Source: Xestospongia muta (taxonomy: Eukaryota; Porifera; Demospongiae; Haplosclerida; Petrosiidae). Taken from it: a DNA stretch of 64,000 nucleotides. The notes under the pieces were generated by a model. The model searched no databases and was not told the DNA's origin. It saw only the letters and a list, made by a program, of their open reading frames with translations. A program made the translations under genes and the position numbers. Of the stretch, positions 56,730 through 64,000 are shown one piece after another (position 1 is the stretch's first letter; each line of letters starts with the position of its first letter). The stretch covers positions 7,428,923 to 7,492,922 of the forward strand of contig OY848922.1 in NCBI GenBank assembly GCA_963693285.1. The letters are read 5' to 3'.

Positions 56730-57778
56730 ATGAGATAAATCTCTTATTATATGTAGCTACAGTCATTTTGTTGCCAACATTAGAATCTTTTAACCAAAGA
56801 TAAAATTGCCTAACATTTATCTGCATGCTGTAGCCACTACACAATTCAATACTATAAATATTCAAATATGGAGATAAATCATTCTATCTATCATGATATT
56901 ATCAGATTATTCCAGTAAAGTGATTCAACTGGTGGAAGACTAACAATCCTGGTACTAGCTACAATGACCTTTCTCTCTTATATAAAACTTGATATGAACA
57001 TTTTCCATTTCATTAATATTCAGTGTAGTTGCAAGAATAATGTCACATTACCTAGGTGGTACGTAGAAGTGAAATGATAGATAGATAAATGAATAAATTA
57101 AGGAATAAAATCATAACACTTAATTGATCAGAATAAATGAATTGCTACATGATGAGTGTGCTATGATTAATTAAAAGAGTAGCTAAATGCATAGATACAT
57201 AAATAGAAAATTAGAAGAATGGACATATGATATAAATATATGGATATTAGATGGATGGGAGTGATAGATAGAATGGATACATAGCTGAGAGAGAGAGAGA
57301 GAGAGAGTGTGTGTGTGTGTGTGTGTGCGTGTGTCTTCAGGTATTTTTAACACTCTGACAAAAGTTACAAAATAGTGCTGTATTTATTAATTCCTGCAAT
57401 ATTTGTAAAATTGCTAACAATATTTTAAATCTCAGCAGTATTTATAATTTCTTAGGTATATTTAAAATTAACTACAGTATATTTTATAATTGATAACATT
57501 TCTTTTCTTGAGAGTGTTAATAAATCCTTGGGTTATTTATAAATCCTTTCAGTTAGTCGTAACTATTAATTTTGCTCTCATTACACATCCACCACAATGT
57601 TCATAGTGTTGTTTTTTTTGTAACATAATTTAACTCATCATCTGTAATGCATGGTTAGCTAGCAGACAATTTTAATGTTATAATTATACATTTTTACTGT
57701 GATCTTGTGTAAATAGGGCACTGAATAGTTTATATGTAAATAGACAAATGAATGGTATGTCAATATCACAGGAAAAAT
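55968..57778. repeat. B-type 3' flank, copy of 32566-34340
   Basis: Contains AATAAA (56068-56073), an AT run (about 56702-56729), the membrane-domain relic and a (GA)n(TG)n microsatellite (57286-57334), in the same order as after gene 2. Confidence 0.85.
56886..57072 (+). pseudogene. Membrane-domain relic (B-type 3' flank, copy 2)
   Basis: Homologue of 33472-33655, with TTATTCCAGTAAAGTG, GTGGAAGACTAACAATCC, TCTCTCTTATA and AATGTCACATTACC. No usable frame. Confidence 0.75.
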
Positions 57779-58455
57779 GTAATACTGTTAGCAGAGTCTA
57801 AGCAATGAATTAATTCTTGAGATAACAATAATCACAAAAAACAAGTCAACGAGAGAGATTGATTAAAAGATATATATAAAAACAGTACAAAAAAAATCAT
57901 TCATTTTATATAGCATCATTAACAGGAAGTATTACATAACTATGTTTACATAAATGGTTTTAACTTAACATATTCATAGTTATAAATCACTGTCCTCCAA
58001 CAAATACAACTGCCATAAAGATTAAAATAATTTTTGTGCAAATGCCAAAAAATAAATGGTTTTTTAATGTATAAATATTAACTGTTATAGTTGCTAATGT
58101 ATACAAGTATGTATACAAACACTTTAATGCACAGACTGCAGTATTCCTTTATGATATCAAGAATACTGTAAACAGGTTGATCTGCTGTAAAAATTGATCA
58201 ATTGATTTAACCAATATGTGGTTATACTGGGAGATTTAAGCAAACACTTTTAATGCAAACTAAAAGTAAACATCATACTATATATATTACTAATGTACTA
58301 TAACAGTTTATTAATCCAAAGACACATTAGTAATGAAAACTTTATGTTGTTTATTTTCAGATTGCATCAAATAAATACAAGAAATGAGTATACAAGTTAA
58401 GTCAATGAATCAGGCATATACAAAATTATATATATAATCATTACATTAACTGTTT

Positions 58456-58503
<48 letters not shown>

Positions 58504-59095
58504 AAACAGTTAATGTAATGATTATTAGAACGAAGTCACATGTATATTTCTCCATATAATTTTGAATGATGAAAGTTCGTTCAGCCTCACTAATTGGATA
58601 GCACACAGTCAGATTTTGGAGCTAAATAAAAATTGTGCATCAAGTCATTTAGTAGAGAAAATAAGTTGTCACTTTCCCAGGAAATATGAAATTAGGAAAC
58701 GGAAACTTACTAACTCATGGCCAGACAAGTCTTTCCATGGGAGACTAGAGGAAACTGCCTGCCATATACAGCTAGTTCTTGTTAACAGAGACTTGTAGTA
58801 AACTTTCAACAACTTATATGGCTCTTGCATTGTAGGCAATTGTTAAAATGAAATCAATTTTTTGACTATGTACTGAATGTGACATTTTTCGAAGGAGTTG
58901 GTTAATTAAATATTGACGTCACTCGTGTTTTGAAACGGTAGTCGATATCAGTAACGACCTGTTTAGGACATCATCGACTTTACTTAACGTCTGTTTAGTT
59001 CTTGACAATTCTATAGAAAGTTAACCAACCAAAGTGTACCTCGTAGTATTTTGTTCTTCTCAGGTTACGTGCGCTGTTGAAAAGGCTACCATATT
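57779..59095. other. Intergenic DNA before gene 5
   Basis: Holds a diverged piece of the upstream module (TTGATTTAACCAATATGTGG near 58.20 kb), a perfect palindrome (58434-58525) and a 78-codon open frame (58562-58798) with no recognisable domain. The CACGTG/TATA block of genes 1-4 is not recognisable. A CRE-like TGACGTCA lies at 58914-58921, about 175 bases before the gene 5 start. Confidence 0.5.
58434..58525. repeat. Perfect 92-bp palindrome with (AT)n core
   Basis: The left flank ATAATCATTACATTAACTG, continuing TTTACA, is mirrored exactly on the right by TGTAAACAGTTAATGTAATG and ATTAT, around an uninterrupted AT dinucleotide core. It could extrude as a hairpin or cruciform. Confidence 0.9.
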
Positions 59096-60300
59096 ATGAG
59101 CTGGTGTCATATCTATTATATAACATCAGTTATACTGTATATCTACAGTGGATATGTTACTGCTTCTGAGTATTATGTCTTTTCAGCTCCTAATGGAGTG
59201 TCTTGTCATTTTACTGACCTACCTTGTCACAGCCTCTCCTACTATACTAATGATTATTCGTCTTACTTCACTAATAACACAATCTTCTACTTCCTAGAGG
59301 GAACTCATACTCTACAAGGTATATTAAATATCAGCAATGTAAGTAATATAACTCTACAGGGGCTGGGTCATATAGAACAAGGCTTCCATAAGACAGTTAT
59401 GCAATCTACCTCAATAATAAAGTGTAGTGATTACAATAGACCTGCTGGTATACAAATTACTAGTAGCGCAGGTGTTGTATTGAAAACATTAACAATAGCA
59501 AACTGTGAGTTCTATACATTTATCAGTGACCAAGCATTCCCTTATAAAAGCAATCTTAGTTTGCTTTTTGTTCACACTGATAATGTCACATTGGAATGGG
59601 TATCAGTCCAGAATAGTTCAGGTATGGGACTCTGTCTAGTCAATACTTTTGATGTGTTAATAGTTAATTCCTCATTTGCTAATAATAGAGGTAGAGGTCT
59701 TAAGCGTTCAGGAGGTAATGCATTAATTGTTTATGATGATCAACGTGAAGGACTTTTCAAAGTAAACATTGTGAAATCAAATTTTACACTGGGTTTAGGA
59801 CATGGATTGGATTTGTGGTATTTTAATGATAACAAAGCTGATGTAATCATTGAAAATTGCCATTTTTCACACAATATTATCTTGTATGGAGGAGGGATGA
59901 AAATTATATCTCATGGAAATGGTCAATTAGAGTTTCGTAATTGTATTATATACAATAATACTGCTCATTATGGAGGAGGACTGTTCATGAGGTCCTATGG
60001 GAATAGTAGCATTGTCTTTGGTAACTGCACTATATACAACAATACATCTCCTCTATATGGTGGAGGAATGTTCATTGTTTCCAATGGAGGTGGTAGTACA
60101 CAGTTTCATAACTGTACACTATATAAGAATACTGCATACATTGCATCAGGTATGGTTCTTTATGATTTTTGAGTTGCTTCAACAGGTAGCTTTCTCTTTG
60201 CAAATGTTTTAATTTCATTTCAATAAAGTAACTAACAAGCTTGATATTTACAAAGCTGCTGTGCTATTAATCAACATTCATAATGTCTTTTTACATTTTA
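59096..60300 (+). pseudogene. Gene 5: truncated beta-helix surface protein
   Basis: The conserved MSWCHIYY start and signal peptide are intact, followed by the N-terminal domain and three beta-helix repeats (LEFRNCIIYNNTA, IVFGNCTIYNNTS, TQFHNCTLYKNTA). An in-frame TGA at 60170-60172 ends a 358-residue frame. Homology continues past it (GCTTCAACAGGTAGCTTTC, then AACATTCATAATGTC) with a further frame change and ceases near 60295. The Cys-rich module, helices and tail are absent here. A tail remnant lies at 63520-63690. As it stands it could only make a secreted, membrane-free ectodomain. It is more diverged than genes 1-4, yet its first 80 or so coding bases are almost identical to theirs. Confidence 0.85.
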
Positions 60301-60998
60301 TATTAATTAAAATTCTTGTGGTCAATTTTAATTATATTCATGCTTCTCACGCGACCGTCGGTTCAATAACCAATACCTTAGTGAACCTAATGTTTTTTCA
60401 CTAAACCCTGTGTAAAGTAAAATGGTTTATATTCTTTCTTCTTTATTGTCTAGAGTTCTACTGAGTGTTGAAGAAAAGGGAAGATTGGCTGTTGTAACTG
60501 AACGTATTCTCATTCAGTCTTACTCCATGATAGTTGTATTACAAAGAAATCTATGTCCATGGAATATAAAGCTAAGAAAATTATATTATTAATTACGACA
60601 CAAGAATTTTAAAGCAGTATGATGGCTATTACTATGAAATTTATAATAAGACTTTCCTAGAGATTTGTACACTTGTATGTATGTTTTGAGAAGTCAGTTA
60701 CAAATGGACTTGAACTATCATTCCATAGTAATTAGTAATTTGGTGTGATATATGCATATACATCACAATCATCACTGTTTTCATAGTATTGAAATTATTA
60801 TCAAAGAATTTAAAATCAATGACAAGGTTAAAAAAAGACTTAGCAATTTTTTTTGTCAAAAGGTGATCCTACACTACTAGCAAAAAAAGATACATAGCAA
60901 AATGAAAATGAAGCTTAAAAATGAGATTTTTATCACTACCGAAAAGTAGTCTTAAGATTATCTCATTGTCCAAAATTCAGTTTGAGTTCAGAGGTTGA
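60301..60998. other. No recognised gene
   Basis: AT-rich spacer between broken gene 5 and the 3' end of the collagen-domain gene. Nothing supported here. Confidence 0.4.
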
Positions 60999-61923
60999 TC
61001 ACTTAGTGCACACAGCACAAGTAATAGCTCTCTTAGCAAAGTAGGGACCACATGGAAGGCCATAGTTGCAAGCTGCCTCTACAAAATAGAACAAAGCACC
61101 ATTTGTATCTTTTGCACTTCCAGCAATAACGTCAGGATCATAATCAACACATTCATATTGCTTGTTGGCAAAGTGGTTATAGTATTCTGTCATCAAGTAT
61201 CCATAGTACTCTCGAGTCCATGACTTAGGACAAGATACTTTAGCTGGTATCACAAGTTTATTGGATCTCTTAGCAACGTAGCAAACTGCACAAGGAACAT
61301 TATAGTTCGATGTAGTTTTACCGAATATCTTGTTGTCAGTCGCGTATTCAGCTCCATATAAGTAAGACTGTGAAGTGGGTTTAGTAGAACTTAAATACTG
61401 AGGATCTTTTGGTAGACAAAGATAATTGGCTCCATTTCCCTTTTGATTGTACCAACCACCACCAGCATAACCTCCATAAACAAGCTCAGCTCCTTTTGGA
61501 CAAGTCATCTTGCCCCATCTTGTATAAGTAACACCACCACCATAACTATCAGGAGAGATTGTAAGTATAATATCTTTACCATGTGTTAGTTTGAGGTGGA
61601 TGTCTTGAGCATTAATATTTTTATCTTGTTCTACTATATCTTTATAAAAATCAATACATTTTAAGCTAATAAATTGCTAAGCATACCTCCATTATGATCA
61701 GTATTTCCAAAATCTACAGATAAGAATGAAATATGATAACATAAATTCCCCTTTTTGTATATACACTTACCTGATTCAATGTCACTAAAACTTTGAAATT
61801 CATTATCTAAGAAAAATGATATATGATTTAATAATCATTACAACAACAATTCATACCAAATGAAGTACAGAAGCTTTTGTCCATCAAAAACATAAAAAAG
61901 AAAATTAGAGTTACAGCCTTCAT
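60999..61923 (-). CDS. Spongin short-chain collagen C-terminal-domain protein, four exons (254 aa)
   Basis: Predicted exons on the minus strand are 61857-61923, 61771-61806, 61687-61713 and 60999-61633. Introns are 50, 57 and 53 bases, all GT-AG and all phase 1, and the joined frame is 255 codons including TGA. Exon 1 is a signal peptide (MKAVTLIFFFMFLMDKSFCT). Exon 4 carries the domain: VTYTRWGKMTCPKGAELVY, then NYLCLP, YLYGAEY, VPCAVCYVA, VIPAKVSCPKSW, YYGYLMTEYY, CVDYDPD, NGALFYFVEA, GLPCGPY and CAVCTK. This Cys-rich module is known from the non-collagenous end of sponge short-chain (spongin) collagens, related to the collagen IV NC1 domain. The protein has no Gly-X-Y stretch, so it is likely a secreted matrix-associated relative rather than a true collagen. 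The exon 4 acceptor could be three bases further in. Confidence 0.8.
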
Positions 61924-63519
61924 TTTATTGCCAAAGGTAAGTATTTTCAATTGTCAAAAATATACAATTATGTATATTAACAAGACTGACTTGTGATAAA
62001 GAGAGATAGTGCTCTTTTATATACAATGTCACATCTGCAAAACATATATGGTTTCATATTCTATATGATGACATATAGTCAAAGATGTTGTTATCATATA
62101 CTGGCTGTCTATAATGGGATGCAACCTACATAAAATGCATTTTCATTGTTGATACTTAACAATATGTAAGGCTTTAATTAGTAAAATTAATCATAAGTTA
62201 TCGTCTCCTCATCTCACTGTATGTCTTCAATTAATTTCATTATCACGTTCGTAGTTAAACAGTGAAAGTAGAAAAGCCATAATATAGGAAACCATATTGA
62301 ACGTATTGTCAACACCCTGTTGCATAAATAGTTATATAGCATTTCAGAAAACATCTTTAGTATTACATTATGAAGTAAATATACAATTTGCAAATATACC
62401 AACATAGTCAACTATAATGTTTACTTGTACACGACTACTGACTAGTTACAAATGTTTTGTTGATATAGTATTGATGAATTGCTTGTGGCTTCAATAATTG
62501 GGTTATGAACTAAAAAGATATTACTTTTAGGTTTCTTAATAGAATTTAGGTATTACGTTACACTAGTTTGAATTTGTGGATAACACAATATTGTATCATA
62601 CATTTTATTAAATGACACTATGGCAACCAAGACTTGATTTAAATGATAATGCTTATTAAAGTGTCAAATGTATATATGATCATGATTAAACCAAGATTTG
62701 CTAGCTTCATTGATAACATTTAACTTTTGAAGAGTCTGTCAATAGAAGAAATTACAATAGTTATGTCAAATTGTTTTAATGAATTATAATTTCTTACAAT
62801 TAAGAGCATACTACTAGTTGATTATTCAAACATTAACAACACAACATGTTCAGTTAATTTATTGGTTGCTTTAATAAAGAATAAAACAATATGAGTGGAC
62901 ATAGATAGTTGCTATGTGGTCAAATAACAATTAATAGGACTCTAGCTGCCGGGCAAGCCATACATACAACAGTTTGGTAGTAACAATTGTTCTATAACTG
63001 TTTTAGAAGATGCTAATATCACAGTATAAGTATATAACTCTTATGCCCAACTATGTTTAGTAAAAGTAGATAATGGTAAGTTATAATGAAGTATAGTACA
63101 TATGATTTGTTGTGGTCAAACAACATCATAGTCATTGTTTACTTGATGGCTTCCGTGACCTTTACAATGATAGGTGTGGCTAAAGTTTGATTTGATAGCT
63201 AGCTTATTTTTTAACTACAGGAAACTGTAATTTAGTAATGAATTTGTTAATTAATACTTTTTCTCTATCGAACCTTCCTATCATAGTATATGTCAGAGCA
63301 CTCTCTCTCTATCTTTAGTAAACTTGACACAAGTTATATTATTACTATTATTATGTGATCTGATCTCCTGCCCTTACCTCTGATCTGTGTATTGTTACTA
63401 GTAGTAGTACTGCTAGTGGACCTCTTAAACATGTAAGTAGTATATTATTGATAGGATTTGATATGACTGTCTACACACTTAGGTTAATGTGAGTTCTACT
63501 TGTTGTTCTACTAATCTTT
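61924..63519. other. Upstream region of the collagen-domain gene; no other gene seen
   Basis: AT-rich. A TATA-like CTTTTATATACAATG, read on the plus strand, lies near 62.02 kb, about 95 bases before the minus-strand start; its reverse (TATATAAAAG) would be correctly oriented for that gene. The remainder shows no supported coding sequence. Confidence 0.4.
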
Positions 63520-63690
63520 AATTTCAAGAAGATATTAGAGAAACCTCCACCACCTTCTAGTTCTAATGATGTAGAACTTCCTTCAATGCATCCAGGATCC
63601 CCTAGTGTTAAAAGTAGACGTACTTCGATATCAATATTGTTGGTGGAAATGAGACGAGAATCACTACTGCTTCATGACTGGTACTGATTC
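63520..63690 (+). pseudogene. Detached C-terminal tail of a beta-helix 8-TM gene
   Basis: Reads KKILEKPPPPSSSNDVELPS then MHPGSPSVKSRRTSIS and VEMRRESLLL. These match the tail KKILKKPPPPSTSNDLELPL and RESILFDQDD of the intact genes, with substitutions and an altered end. No helices precede it. The sequence after it (TGTGTTATTGTTGGCTAGTA, AACAGTTAATGTTTAT) also matches family flanking repeats. It is probably the far end of gene 5 or of a lost neighbour. Confidence 0.8.
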
Positions 63691-64000
63691 GGACATAACA
63701 TCATTAATATTTGTAATATCTTAGTTTAATATAAATAATAAAAAATGTAATGTCTTTACAATTGATTTATTGATATGCTACAATAAATATTTATATTATA
63801 AATATTATATAATGTTATTGTTGTACCAAAAATTGTATTGTCCCAACAGATTTATTCAATTGCTACGATGTTCTATCTACTGTGTTATTGTTGGCTAGTA
63901 AACATATCAATTATAAAGTTGCATTTTCTATTATAAACAAACAGTTAATGTTTATTTACCTGTAGTAACAGATTACTTCACAACTACTAATAATCTTATG

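Noticed and set aside
58562..58798. 78-codon open frame before gene 5
   Set aside because: No recognisable domain, no copy in the other cassettes and no splice partners seen. It may be chance.

Overview
The window looks like nuclear DNA of a sponge, probably a demosponge such as Amphimedon. This is an inference from three things: strongly AT-rich DNA, a minus-strand gene with 50-57 base introns whose product matches the C-terminal domain of spongin short-chain collagens, and relics of an NLR-like leucine-rich gene and of a 33-residue ankyrin exon. No bacterial operons, rRNA or tRNA genes were seen.

The window is dominated by a tandem, same-strand family of large intronless genes. Four are intact: 8971-15102 (2043 aa), 28648-32565 (1305 aa), 39768-44318 (1516 aa) and 51573-55967 (1464 aa). 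Each encodes a signal peptide, a conserved N-terminal domain, a run of about 29-residue Pmp-like right-handed beta-helix repeats, a Cys-rich juxtamembrane module, about eight transmembrane helices and a conserved cytosolic tail. Repeat number differs greatly (about 6, 12, 14 and 32). They look like heavily N-glycosylated cell-surface receptors or adhesion proteins of unknown ligand. Broken or partial members are at 3-2662 (frameshift between helix 1 and helix 2), 21286-22287 and 23142-24137 (membrane-domain-only tandem copies), 59096-60300 (truncated ectodomain) and 63520-63690 (detached C-terminal tail). At least seven shorter membrane-domain relics lie between them.

Layout: broken gene A (1-2662); repeat-rich upstream DNA (3.7-8.9 kb); gene 1; relics plus a pogo/mariner-like nonautonomous element and an ankyrin exon relic (16-21 kb); tandem membrane-only copies (21.05-24.74 kb); upstream repeats and gene 2; upstream repeats and gene 3; NLR-like relic (46.1-47.9 kb); upstream repeats and gene 4; a 92-bp AT palindrome (58.4 kb); broken gene 5; the collagen-domain gene on the minus strand (60999-61923); the detached tail at 63.5 kb. 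The 3' flanks of genes 1 and 3 are near-identical, as are those of genes 2 and 4. This ABAB pattern indicates duplication of a two-gene block. The upstream cassettes repeatedly carry decayed minus-strand pieces of the spongin-collagen domain, so the duplicated unit once linked the two gene families.
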